From an uncultured Prevotella sp. (GTDB lineage: Bacteria > Bacteroidota > Bacteroidia > Bacteroidales > Bacteroidaceae), in NCBI GenBank assembly GCA_937916405.1, contig CALFUF010000103.1:1-27122 (forward strand): a stretch of 27,122 nucleotides of DNA, written 5' to 3'. Below, piece by piece: positions 8,758 through 16,700 of this stretch (positions within the stretch are counted from its first letter, which is position 1; each line of letters opens with the position of its first letter). The notes under the pieces are model-generated. The model was not told the origin of the DNA and did no database searches. It was given only the letters and a program-made list of their open reading frames with translations. A program made the position numbers and the translations under genes.

Positions 8758-8889
8758 TCTATCAGCAAAATTTATGTTTGACTTCATGACAGCGAGAAGC
8801 TAACATCTTTCTTTGGGATATGCGCAGGAACCCCGATTTGCTGTTGAGGGAGTTGAAATGAAAAGGCACTGTAAAACAGTCGCTGTCTG

Positions 8890-8952
8890 GGTAGGGGGAT
8901 GGTAGCAGGATTGTAGCACCATTGTAGCAGGATAAATCCCGATCGTGCTACA
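8890..8952. repeat. 11-bp GTAGCAGGAT tandem repeat with an inverted partner
   Basis: Four 11-bp units run in phase: GGTAGGGGGAT (8890-8900), GGTAGCAGGAT (8901-8911), TGTAGCACCAT (8912-8922) and TGTAGCAGGAT (8923-8933). The inverted TGCTACA at 8946-8952 can pair with TGTAGCA at 8923-8929. A further copy, TGTAGCAGGGATA, lies at 8989-9001 and an identical 13-mer at 26880-26892. Confidence 0.7.
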
Positions 8953-9037
8953 GGCTCCGCCCTTTATTTATCGGCATTTCACCCACATTGTAGCAGGGAT
9001 AGCAGGATAATTTTGTTTTTGTATGGCTGTAGTGAAC

Positions 9038-9067
9038 AAAAAAGGACAGGAGCATATACTCCTGCCC
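9038..9067 (-). terminator. Rho-independent terminator of the lipoprotein gene at 9171-10001
   Basis: Read on the minus strand, GGGCAGGAG, a six-base loop and CTCCTGTCC form a 9-bp stem (9059-9067 with 9044-9052) with one G-U pair, followed by six T (9043-9038). The G-U pair only works in minus-strand RNA, which fixes its direction. It lies about 100 bp after the stop codon. Confidence 0.8.
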
Positions 9068-9170
9068 ATAAGTGATGATTTCATCTGAGTGGATTACCAG
9101 TCATCAACGGAGTCACTTGCTTGAGTAAGAACCATCCCGATTCTTCTATAGTCTTATCCTCTTATTAAAT

Positions 9171-10001
9171 TCATTCGCACACAAAAGAACATTTTACGCT
9201 TTCGGAATTTCCAGAATATTCATAGTCAACTTGAGCCTGTAACTGCTTTGCGTCAGATAAGTATTTACAATGTTTTGCAACTTTTCCAAACAGTCCAACT
9301 TGGTATGCCACTAAACATGCAAGACGTAATCTTTGAGAATCACGAGCAGCATCAAGTTTATGAGCCTTGTGGTCTGTATTAATATAAAAATACAACTCTC
9401 CTGATTTCAAATCACCGCCATAACGTAAATAGTAAAGTTTTGTATTTCCAGAAACAAGTTCAGAAACAAGTGATCTGACCAAGTCACCGTCACTATATGT
9501 CAATGACCACATGCTTTTAGGACTGTCAACTCTGATTAAATAGCCGTCATCGTCATATGTACAACTACAGTTACCTATCTGCGAGATATAGCCCTTTTCA
9601 TTTAAAGAAAAAGAATATCGAGAACCATATGGCAACTCGGCAACTCTCAAATCATAATCTACGGATGCTATCGGTGTATCTTTATCGTCCCCCCATGTTT
9701 CACGACCATCTACAAACTTGCATTCACTTAATATTATTTCACTCACTCGCCCTTTTGAATCATATTGTATGTTATACGTCGAACTTGTTGGACTTTCCCC
9801 ACCCTCATAAACAGGACCTTCTATTTTAAATTGTACAATTTTCAGACCTCCATTAACATTCACTCCACCTTGGTTGTTGTATCCGTCAGAATCTGAATCA
9901 TCATCTCCGCAAGAAGTTAAGCATAAGCAAGTAAAAAATAAGAAAAGAACACTTAATACAGTTCTACTGCTTAATAGCACAAAGAAATTTACTTTTTTCA
10001 T
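9171..10001 (-). CDS. Bacteroidota lipoprotein with YD-like beta repeats, unknown function
   Basis: A 276-residue protein with a long signal and lipobox CLTSC (Cys at 31) followed by an Asp/Ser-rich linker (GDDDSDSD), typical of Bacteroidota lipoproteins bound for the outer membrane. The body has repeated strand-turn-strand units such as YNIQYDSKGRVSEI, YSFSLNEKGYISQI, CTYDDDGYLIRV and WSLTYSDGDLVRS, reminiscent of YD/RHS-type repeats found in uncharacterised secreted lipoproteins of this phylum. No catalytic motif is visible. The gene is clearly more AT-rich than the SusCD operon and the sugar-acid genes, as is its neighbour, suggesting separate acquisition. It ends at a good terminator (9038-9067). 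No clear promoter is visible in the 93 bp between it and the upstream gene, so co-transcription with that gene is possible. Confidence 0.72.
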   Translation of the reverse strand: MKKVNFFVLLSSRTVLSVLFLFFTCLCLTSCGDDDSDSDGYNNQGGVNVNGGLKIVQFKIEGPVYEGGESPTSSTYNIQYDSKGRVSEIILSECKFVDGRETWGDDKDTPIASVDYDLRVAELPYGSRYSFSLNEKGYISQIGNCSCTYDDDGYLIRVDSPKSMWSLTYSDGDLVRSLVSELVSGNTKLYYLRYGGDLKSGELYFYINTDHKAHKLDAARDSQRLRLACLVAYQVGLFGKVAKHCKYLSDAKQLQAQVDYEYSGNSESVKCSFVCE

Positions 10002-10094
10002 AATTGTATGTTTATTAATTAGTAATCAGTGAACACTAGTTAATTTTTATTGTCTTTTTTTAGATAAAAGAAGTTAAATAATTCCCTATTTTAA

Positions 10095-10859
10095 TTAACT
10101 ATATTTAGTGACAAATTTATAGTTATCACTAAAAATCTCTGATTTTCGTATTCTTGTCGATTCTCTGGGGAGTTTTATGCGAAGCTCATTCTTTATTTCA
10201 TTGAACTTTTCGTGGCCTATTGATGTCCAAGGATCTATCACAACCTCACTAATTGCAATTGGATCAATTGGATATTTGATAAACTTTTGTTCTTTCGAAG
10301 AAGACTTGTCGAACAATAACAATCTAACCTCTTCTTCATGCTCAAAGAAATCTCTCTTTGTCAAAAGATTATACACAGGATATAGTTCTGCTAGTGCAAC
10401 ACCTCGTCTTGTAAAATTATTAGGCCATAGATGTAACTCCATGATATCCTTTATCTTTTCTATGTAGTCATTTGTGGTGGGTTTAAAGTACCTGATATAT
10501 TCAAGAACTGCAATGCGCAAATTATTATCTTGTTCTTCTATTAAGCCTCTAATTAGGTTAGATGCATCAATTTTAATCTTCACATAGGGTTCTTTGCCTT
10601 TTTTGAAGGTCTGCCACATTAGAGCACTCTCTTCACAAAGGCTCCAACTCTGCCCAAACCAATGTGATGCATCCAAAGGAACATCACCTTGTTCAGTTGT
10701 AATAATTGAATTGGAGCAATTCGTTTCATATGGGTCGTCCCATGAAGCAGGTCTAAGAAGAGTGTTGTATTTTTCCTCTATCATTACTTTAAACCATTTA
10801 AGAGACATAATCTTGTACAATGGAGTAGTATTTAAGACCCATGAAATCTTATAATCCAT
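10095..10859 (-). CDS. DUF2971 family protein
   Basis: About 254 residues. The pattern matches DUF2971: an early LYK with a following DPYET, then the central SWSLCEESALMWQTF (the family's 'S...ES..MW..Y' segment), FEHEEEVRLLL and ISEVVIDPW. The family's biochemistry is not established. I chose ATG at 10859; a GTG at 10883 in the same frame would add eight residues and has GGGAG one base upstream, too close to be convincing. A perfect 6-bp inverted repeat, TGAGCA/TGCTCA (10877-10899), sits at that alternative start. The gene is AT-rich like the next gene and unlike the wider region. Its promoter is not obvious; the structured RNA just upstream has its own terminator. Confidence 0.72.
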   Translation of the reverse strand: MDYKISWVLNTTPLYKIMSLKWFKVMIEEKYNTLLRPASWDDPYETNCSNSIITTEQGDVPLDASHWFGQSWSLCEESALMWQTFKKGKEPYVKIKIDASNLIRGLIEEQDNNLRIAVLEYIRYFKPTTNDYIEKIKDIMELHLWPNNFTRRGVALAELYPVYNLLTKRDFFEHEEEVRLLLFDKSSSKEQKFIKYPIDPIAISEVVIDPWTSIGHEKFNEIKNELRIKLPRESTRIRKSEIFSDNYKFVTKYS

Positions 10860-10930
10860 TCGGAGTTTTAATGTTATGAGCACACTCCCTTTTTGCTCAG
10901 ATTAATATTAAGTATACTGCTAATATACAT

Positions 10931-11022
10931 AAAAAGCGTGGGAGTCTACCTGTTACTCGTCCCACGAATCGAGGCTCTGGCATCGCCCTAACAGTCAGAA
11001 CGAGCAACGCCGAAGCCCACGC
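10931..11022 (-). terminator. 3' hairpin domain and T-tract ending the structured RNA
   Basis: On the minus strand GCGTGGG (11022-11016) pairs perfectly with CCCACGC (10942-10936), directly followed by TTTTT (10935-10931). Inside, GTTGCTCGT pairs with ACGAGTAAC. The long enclosed loop makes this unlike a simple terminator, so it may be a functional 3' domain that also ends transcription. Confidence 0.55.
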
Positions 11023-11032
11023 CAGTATGTAT

Positions 11033-11076
11033 ATACAACTAAATTGCTGAATGCAAAATATAGCATACAACTAAAT
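11033..11076. repeat. 12-bp direct repeat inside the structured RNA
   Basis: ATACAACTAAAT occurs at 11033-11044 and again at 11065-11076, 32 bp apart, in the AT-rich linker between the 5' and 3' structured domains. In the RNA it reads ATTTAGTTGTAT. Confidence 0.7.
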
Positions 11077-11246
11077 AGGATATAACATACCCATGAGCGT
11101 CATTGTTGCTTTGTTTCTTGACTAGTTGTTTGGAACTGCCAGATTCCTAAGGGTCAAGCACAAAGCGTCAAGTAACGCCTTTTCTATATATAGGTCCCCA
11201 CCCTTACAGTCCCACACTCATGCAGGGCTTCGGTATGAGAACACCG

Positions 11247-11277
11247 CAAAGATACAAAGAATTTTTGAAACGCCAAA
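11247..11277 (-). promoter_or_regulatory. Promoter of the structured RNA
   Basis: TTTG (11277-11274), 19 nt, then TATCTTTG (11254-11247) followed by C on the minus strand. This is an exact match to the Bacteroidota vegetative promoter pattern. No start codon in good context follows. The stretch 11278-11380 between this and the flavodoxin operon terminator shows no gene. Confidence 0.75.
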
Positions 11278-11380
11278 GGATTCAAAAGAAAAAAATTGGG
11301 AGAGCCCTTCTACCCATTCCCGAACTACTTTCGCCTACCCGCCTTTCCCCTGCTTAGGGAAGGAAAAAGGAGAGATACCT

Positions 11381-11408
11381 AAAAGGGCTTACCTCACGGC
11401 AAGCCCTT
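11381..11408 (-). terminator. Rho-independent terminator of the flavodoxin-DUF2023 operon
   Basis: On the minus strand AAGGGCTTGCC (11408-11398) and GGTAAGCCCTT (11393-11383) form an 11-bp stem with one G-U pair and a four-base loop, followed by more T at 11382-11381. It lies about 50 bp after the DUF2023 stop. Confidence 0.82.
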
Positions 11409-11456
11409 CGCAATAAACTAAACAAATACTTTATGATTAATTTCTATAAGAGTACT

Positions 11457-11822
11457 CTATTGAGCCTGCTGGCAAGTACGACACTTACGCTCACAATACC
11501 GCTCACACTGAGCACAAATGTCATATCCCAACATAGCACCAAGAATGAAATCCTCTTCTGGTGTCAACTCATTCAGCGGACGTGTGGCTATCAGACGGAT
11601 GGCATCAAGACATTCCTTCTTGCCGAAATACAGGTTGAGCGTGTTCTTTCCTGCTGGCTGCAGCACATACGGGATGTTCTGACGCTCCAACCGCTGGGTG
11701 GCAAACTGCTCGTAACGCTTGTTCATCGTGAAAAGAATCATCTGACGCACACCTTTCTTATACTCATAGATGTGGTTCATCAATACTTTCAGGTCGATAG
11801 GCATGATATCCGTCTGAGTCAT
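11457..11822 (-). CDS. DUF2023 family protein with a C-terminal cysteine cluster
   Basis: A 121-residue soluble protein. The body (IDLKVLMNHIYEYKKGVRQM, then a second half with LNLYFGKKECLDAI and LTPEEDFILGAMLGYD) fits DUF2023, a small family I associate with flavodoxin neighbours in Bacteroidota. The last 20 residues hold five cysteines in the pattern C-x2-C-x3-C-x3-C-x2-C (CAQCERYCERKC, then RTC), which could bind a metal or an iron-sulfur cluster; that is inference. It lies 13 bp after the flavodoxin gene and shares its promoter and terminator, so a joint role in electron transfer is plausible. Confidence 0.82.
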   Translation of the reverse strand: MTQTDIMPIDLKVLMNHIYEYKKGVRQMILFTMNKRYEQFATQRLERQNIPYVLQPAGKNTLNLYFGKKECLDAIRLIATRPLNELTPEEDFILGAMLGYDICAQCERYCERKCRTCQQAQ

Positions 11823-11835
11823 AGTCCAAGTTTGA

Positions 11836-12330
11836 TTAAAGATTAGGTGAAATGGCTGCTATCCATTCTTCGATACGACCGTCTGTCTTATCGTCCTCGT
11901 TGACATCATCAAGAGGGAGACCGATGAACTTACCGTCAACAACAGCATCTGAGTCACTGAAGTTGTAACCGTCTGTAGAGACTGAGCCGATGAATTTTGC
12001 ACCACTGTCCTTGATGGCATGATACAGCTCACCGATACCTCCAACAAAGGTGTCACCATAAGACTCGGCATCACCACAACCAAAGAGGGCGATGGTCTTG
12101 CCTTTCAAGTCGGCACCTTGTAACACTTTCACTCCATCATACCAGTCGTCCTGCATCTCACCAGCGCCCCATGTAGAGGTACCGAGAATCAGATTGTCAT
12201 TGGCTGCAACAACGTCTGCCGTGAGATCTTGAACATTTAAACTATCCACTCCTAACTTAGCTGCGATCTTATCTGCGATAGACTCACAGGTGCCAGTGGA
12301 AGAACCAAATACAACAATTGTCTTACTCAT
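11836..12330 (-). CDS. fldA: Flavodoxin, long-chain
   Basis: A 164-residue FMN electron carrier of the cytoplasm. The phosphate loop SSTGTCES at about 9-16, the first FMN loop TSTWGAGEMQDDW with its Trp, and the second FMN loop GCGDAESYGDTF with its Tyr are all present. An insert of about 20 residues after that (SVSTDGYNFSDSDAVVDGKF) marks the long-chain class. The protein is acidic, as flavodoxins are. Starting at MSKTIVVFG (12330) matches the family; an in-frame ATG 69 nt upstream would add a non-family leader and lies across the promoter, so it is rejected. Expression under iron limitation is common for flavodoxins but no Fur site was identified here. Confidence 0.95.
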   Translation of the reverse strand: MSKTIVVFGSSTGTCESIADKIAAKLGVDSLNVQDLTADVVAANDNLILGTSTWGAGEMQDDWYDGVKVLQGADLKGKTIALFGCGDAESYGDTFVGGIGELYHAIKDSGAKFIGSVSTDGYNFSDSDAVVDGKFIGLPLDDVNEDDKTDGRIEEWIAAISPNL

Positions 12331-12368
12331 TTTTCTATTTATCTTTAAATGGTTTGTAATTCCGATTG

Positions 12369-12399
12369 CAAAGGTAAAGAGAAAAACAAGGCAATGCAA
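12369..12399 (-). promoter_or_regulatory. Promoter of the flavodoxin operon
   Basis: On the minus strand TTG (12399-12397), 20 nt, then TACCTTTG (12376-12369) followed by C. The match to TAnnTTTG is exact. The start would be near 12362, giving a leader of about 30 nt, which supports the ATG at 12330. Confidence 0.7.
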
Positions 12400-12417
12400 T
12401 ACCTAAAAATGAGTGTT

Positions 12418-13005
12418 TTATCCGAAGACAAACCTCAACGACTCATAAAATTGGATTAATAAGATATAGAAAAGTACGCAGGGTGCCGCCCAGCGAATAC
12501 CGTATAATAATGAATCGTAGACATCACGAAGCGACTGATACGTACCTGCGATTAGCCCATAGACAATACTAAATGCGCAAAGACTGAAGGAGATAACAGG
12601 TATCAGACTGTAGGAGAAGGGAGATGGGAAGAAGCCCCCTGTAGCACTCACCAAGACGGCATGGGGAACGACAGTCAACAACATGACGGAGACGACGCAT
12701 GCCAGCAATACGCCTCCACCCATTATCAATGCGCGACGCTCCCGATAGGTATAGGGAGATGATGGAGAGAACACCCCGCAACTTCTCAGGCAACCGACAG
12801 CGATAGCCGCTAGTATCAGCCACGACAAGATGGGGGTGGCAAGGATTGTTCCAAAATGTCCCAAGAACCAACGGATGCCCTCACCTGACAACATCGAGCG
12901 CACCCCACTATTAGGTAAGGCGGCACTCAGCAGCCATGACACCAAGATCAGTATCATTTCCGCCAAGAGCAGGACAAGGGCAATATAGGGGACTATCCTC
13001 TTCAT
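12418..13005 (-). CDS. Five-helix membrane protein, possibly related to the AbgT transporter N-terminus
   Basis: A 195-residue protein with about five hydrophobic helices: roughly residues 5-30, 52-78, 91-112, 130-155 and 168-192. The segment SGEGIRWFLGHFG between helices 1 and 2, followed by a hydrophobic stretch with GCLRSCGVF, recalls the N-terminal part of AbgT (p-aminobenzoyl-glutamate) transporters, which are about 500 residues; the rest of that family is missing. It could be a short relative or an unrelated membrane protein. Its ATG overlaps the response regulator stop by 4 nt (ATGA), so its translation is coupled to that gene. It is the last gene of the kdgK-eda-kinase-regulator operon. 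Confidence 0.6.
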   Translation of the reverse strand: MKRIVPYIALVLLLAEMILILVSWLLSAALPNSGVRSMLSGEGIRWFLGHFGTILATPILSWLILAAIAVGCLRSCGVFSPSSPYTYRERRALIMGGGVLLACVVSVMLLTVVPHAVLVSATGGFFPSPFSYSLIPVISFSLCAFSIVYGLIAGTYQSLRDVYDSLLYGIRWAAPCVLFYILLIQFYESLRFVFG

Positions 13006-13718
13006 TCTGTATCGGGTTCGAGATTATCGATATCAAGGATGCGTAGCTCCAAGGCACGAACCACCAGACGAGTAGCATTGACACTCTCGCCACCGGGGAA
13101 AAGTTTGCGTGCCAACTCATTCTGCCGCTTCTCCAAACTCTTCACACCAAAGGGCATGCCACGCAGATTGGTGATCTGTTCCTTCGTATATCCTAAGGCG
13201 AGATGACGAAGGAAACGCTCATCATACTCATCTATCTCGTAGTTGATGAGTGCCTCCTGACGAGCCAGTTGGGAGGATACCGCATGTTTGAAGCGCTCCA
13301 CGATCTTCTGGAGGATGGGCTCATTGAACACCAGCTGTTTTCCCTCCATCACCGCACGGACATCAGCACGGGTCAGCAGCTCACCACTCTTCAGGATGAT
13401 ACCATCGGCACCTGCATCCAGCACATCGACCCATAGTTTCTCGTTCAATATCTCACCAGTGAAGATAAGCACTTTCACTTGTGGGAACTGCTCCTTGGTA
13501 TGACGACATATCTCCACACCAACCGTAGTAGAGCCACCCAGACCGAGGTCAAGCAGTACCAGGTCTGGCTGTTGTTTTTTAATGAGTTTCCAGTATTCCA
13601 CTTCGTTACTGGCTGTTCCGATAATCTCAGCCTCTGGAATCTCATGACGGACGATGCCCTCGGTGCCTTTGAGTTCGAGGGGCACATCCTCAACGATAAT
13701 CAACTTAAAGTTTTCCAT
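13002..13718 (-). CDS. Response regulator with C-terminal helix-turn-helix-like domain
   Basis: A 238-residue two-component response regulator. The N-terminal receiver has the acidic pair in VED (9-11), the phospho-acceptor Asp in LVLLDLG (near 57), the conserved Thr in IFTGE and Lys in ILKSGE. After a linker, the last 80 or so residues (YDERFLRHLALGYTKEQITNL, then SLEKRQNELARKLF) resemble the NarL/LuxR HTH fold, where the same positions read 'E..VL.L...G.s.keIA..L'. It should bind DNA when phosphorylated. Its ATG lies 14 nt inside the end of the sensor kinase gene, the strongest evidence for partnership. Its target promoters are unknown; the sugar-acid operon it belongs to is a natural candidate. 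Confidence 0.85.
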   Translation of the reverse strand: MENFKLIIVEDVPLELKGTEGIVRHEIPEAEIIGTASNEVEYWKLIKKQQPDLVLLDLGLGGSTTVGVEICRHTKEQFPQVKVLIFTGEILNEKLWVDVLDAGADGIILKSGELLTRADVRAVMEGKQLVFNEPILQKIVERFKHAVSSQLARQEALINYEIDEYDERFLRHLALGYTKEQITNLRGMPFGVKSLEKRQNELARKLFPGGESVNATRLVVRALELRILDIDNLEPDTE

Positions 13719-16700
13719 ATCTTGGTAGTGTTACTTTTATTAATGTTGCTCCCTCAGCCACTTCCGCCCAGATGCCACAGCCTCGACGGTTGGTCGCCTC
13801 ACCATGGTCACGTACAATCTGTCGGCAGAGAAGATAAGGGATGGTATTCATTTGTGGTGTGAAGAGACTGGCTGCCTCTTCTTCTGTCATTTGCAAGTCG
13901 GGACGACGAATAGTATAGAGCAGGTATTGCTGGTCTTTCACCTCCACCGTCACCTCCCCTTTGAGTAGTTCAAAGAGGTAACGCAGCATGTGCTCGTCCC
14001 CCAACACCTCTTGTCCATAGAACTCCCCCCTCTTTAGATGCAACTTCACCTGTTCTATCTGACGGATAGCCTGTTCGCTCAGCAAGCCATACAGTTCTCT
14101 ATAATAAGATGCCACCTCCAGCATTGATTGCGTGTCACCCTTATCGGCAAGTTGACGGATGCGACTTGGATAATACATGGTCTCATGCTTGAGTGTAGAC
14201 AGACAGTTGTCAAGGACCGCATTCGAGACATGCAGGTTACTGTTTTCCAGCTCTGCCCTACGCAACTCGTCTTCTGCCATCTCCAGATTAGTCTGTTGCA
14301 TCCGCTCCTTATGGAATCTATTATATAGGCGATGGCGGTAGTAAAGCATATAGTATGCTGGGACTATCAGCAAGAGGATGATGATGAGCAGAATGATAGC
14401 GATACGCTTGTTAGACTGAGACTGCTGCATCATACGGCAATAGTCGGCTAGAGTATTGTCTGCGGAGAGCTCCTTGAAGAGCTGGGTGTATACCTTATTA
14501 TTATAAGCATACAACTCCCACTCGTGGAGGGCAAGGGCTGCCACGGCACTCTCATTACGGATATCCAGAATGATCTGATAGTTGGTATTCACGCTGTCAT
14601 GCAACCACTGTATCTCGGGTGCCATCAGGGAGGCGTTACCCAGTCGTTGCATCAACAAATCACCTTTTGGCTGCTGGGACAGGTAATGGGCATTAAGATA
14701 GTATCGACAGGAATCCGAAAACTCCAACGTTCGCGCATAAGTACCATTAACATTAGAGAAATAGGCTGAGTCGGCAAAGATATGGGCTTTGTCAATATAC
14801 CCCCCGGCAAAGAGATCGCCACTCGACAACAGGCAACAACCAATGATTAGTAGTCTCATCACACCTTTCGGTAGACGGAAGAAGAAACGGCTTCCCCTGC
14901 CCTCTTCACTTTCCGCAGAAAGTTGACATACCTGGAATATCTGACTGATCTTACGATATTTCTCTATGATTCCCTTACAGTTCATCAGCCCAAAGCCGTG
15001 CCCGCCCTTCATTTGGTGATTGAACACCTGAGCCAGTTCGTCCTCGGGCATGCCCTTTCCTGTATCTTTGACTGAGAGTTCCACATAGTCTGCTGTCTCC
15101 TCTGCGGAGATTCTTACATTTCCGCCTCGCTCCGTAAACTTACGACCGTTGTCGGCAAGGGTGTTGAGCATGAAGAGTGTCAACATACGGTCAGCCTTCA
15201 CTACCGCTTCTGTAGACTCCACTTCGAGTTCCACACCTTTCATCTGAAAACCCGTTTTACTTCTGCCAATGATATCAAATAACGGCTGCAAAGGAAAACT
15301 CTCAATATGCAGACTCAGCTCTCCTTGCCGTAACTGAATCCAATGAGTCAGGACATCATTCTGTGCATTAATCTGGTCGGTGAGTTCGCGGATATAGTCG
15401 ATAGTGTCGATAGTGTCTATAGTGCCTATATATTTTATCTCATGAATGATGCGGTCGATGAGAGGGGTGATACCCACTACCATGGACACTTTCGCACGCT
15501 GCTCCAAATGGCGACGCTCATTCTTCTCCACACGAAGACGAGCCTCAGCGATCTCTTCCTCTTTCTCCTCTAACAGGTCATCATAGTCACTAATCTTTTT
15601 CTCCCGCTTATTCATCCGATTGAATAACCATAAGAGGAATATCAAAAGAACAATAGCAGCCACTACAGAGGTCATCATCCAGTTCAACTGGGTAGAGGCC
15701 TTGTCAAACATCGCAGCTCGTGCCTCTAACTCTCTGTCTTGACGAGTCTGCTCCTGTAAGTCAATATAAATATTACGGTTGAGGTCACTATTCTGTTTGT
15801 CATTAATGGCTGAATATGCAACACTCATCTGCTCACGAATACTTGCCACCAAGTCGGGTGCCTGGTTAATACGCTTGTCAGACAAGGCACGATGCAAATT
15901 CTCCAATGCCTGCTGATCGTCACCCATCGCATGATAACACGAGGCAAGGGTACGATTGGCGCCAGCTATCTGATAGACATCACCATATTGCAAGAAACCT
16001 TCCAATGCCTCTTGTGCGATGTCAATATCGCCCAAATGGTCGGCTAAGGCCTCCTTGGCATTTGCCTCAAAATAGGGATAATAATGACGCTGGGATATAC
16101 TCAGACAACGATCCAAACACTCTATCTCCTCCCGATAGATATCATCATCAGTGCCTTCGGTAATAATGCCACCTGCACCTACATTATATAAATAATTAAG
16201 ATACTGCGCCGTGTCACGACGTATCTCGTCCAAGTTGATTTCCTGTAAAGCGTCAATAGACTGCCGCTCTAAACCTACATAATAATAATAGGTGGAGTTG
16301 ACAATGGCGAACTCACTCTCCGCATAGATGAGCCGTAGCAGCTGTCTCTCAGACAATGCACCACGCTCTTCATTGATACGGTCACGACACTCAATTGCGC
16401 TTTCCCGATGCTCATAGAACTCACGATTACGAGAACGACGCTGACAAAGACGCATCTGCTGTACCTCTGCCACAAAAAGCTCAATCTGGTTGTCTGTCAA
16501 CAATATGGCTTCCTTCAGTTGCTGTTCGGCACGGGCATAGTCCATCCGCACCATGCTGACGAAAGCCAAATGGTTGAGCGCCTCCGCCTTACCAGCGGCA
16601 TAACGAGACGACAAATCATAAGCTTGTTGGGCATAATAAGCAGTAGAATCAATATTGCGATAATGACAGGCATAGGAAAGAGAATTCAGCTTGTCCACCG

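Larger units (their letters stand above)
8450..9170. other. Gene-free region with several short repeat families
   Basis: About 720 bp without a credible gene. Reading frames here run through the repeats, lack family resemblance and change with the repeat phase. It holds a 22-bp tandem repeat, a GATGCCTCCGATC element in both orientations, an 11-bp GTAGCA repeat and, at the right end, the terminator of the lipoprotein gene at 9171. Related sequences recur at 26880-27122. Confidence 0.7.
10931..11241 (-). ncRNA. Long structured non-coding RNA (about 310 nt), possibly Bacteroidales-1-like
   Basis: No convincing protein is encoded, but the minus strand has a full transcription unit: promoter (11247-11277), predicted start near 11241, nested helices and a 3' hairpin with five T. 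Complementary pairs, in window coordinates, are 11232-11237 with 11086-11091; 11217-11222 with 11092-11097; 11207-11213 with 11132-11138 (one G-U); 11200-11206 with 11148-11154 (TAAGGGT/ACCCTTA); and a hairpin 11175-11181 with 11162-11168. The 3' domain has 11016-11022 with 10936-10942 (GCGTGGG/CCCACGC) enclosing 11000-11008 with 10952-10960 (one G-U). Residues 11225-11231, bulged between the first two helices, can pair with 11012-11018 as a pseudoknot. The overall plan fits the described Bacteroidales-1 motif (Bacteroidota promoter at the 5' end, terminator at the 3' end), but I cannot confirm the family. It lacks tmRNA, RNase P and 6S landmarks. Confidence 0.72.

Noticed and set aside
10931..11241. 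tmRNA, RNase P RNA or 6S RNA
   Set aside because: No tag peptide frame or tRNA-like 3' end, no GAGGAAAGTC-type RNase P core, and the 5' and 3' ends do not pair as in 6S.
11126..11416. Open frame of 96 codons on the plus strand upstream of the DUF2023 gene
   Set aside because: It runs antisense to the structured RNA promoter and through the flavodoxin terminator, starts with no ribosome site and shows no protein family; the RNA explains the sequence better.
12331..12399. N-terminal extension of flavodoxin from an ATG 69 nt upstream
   Set aside because: It would span the promoter and precede the transcription start; the family begins at MSKTIVVFG.
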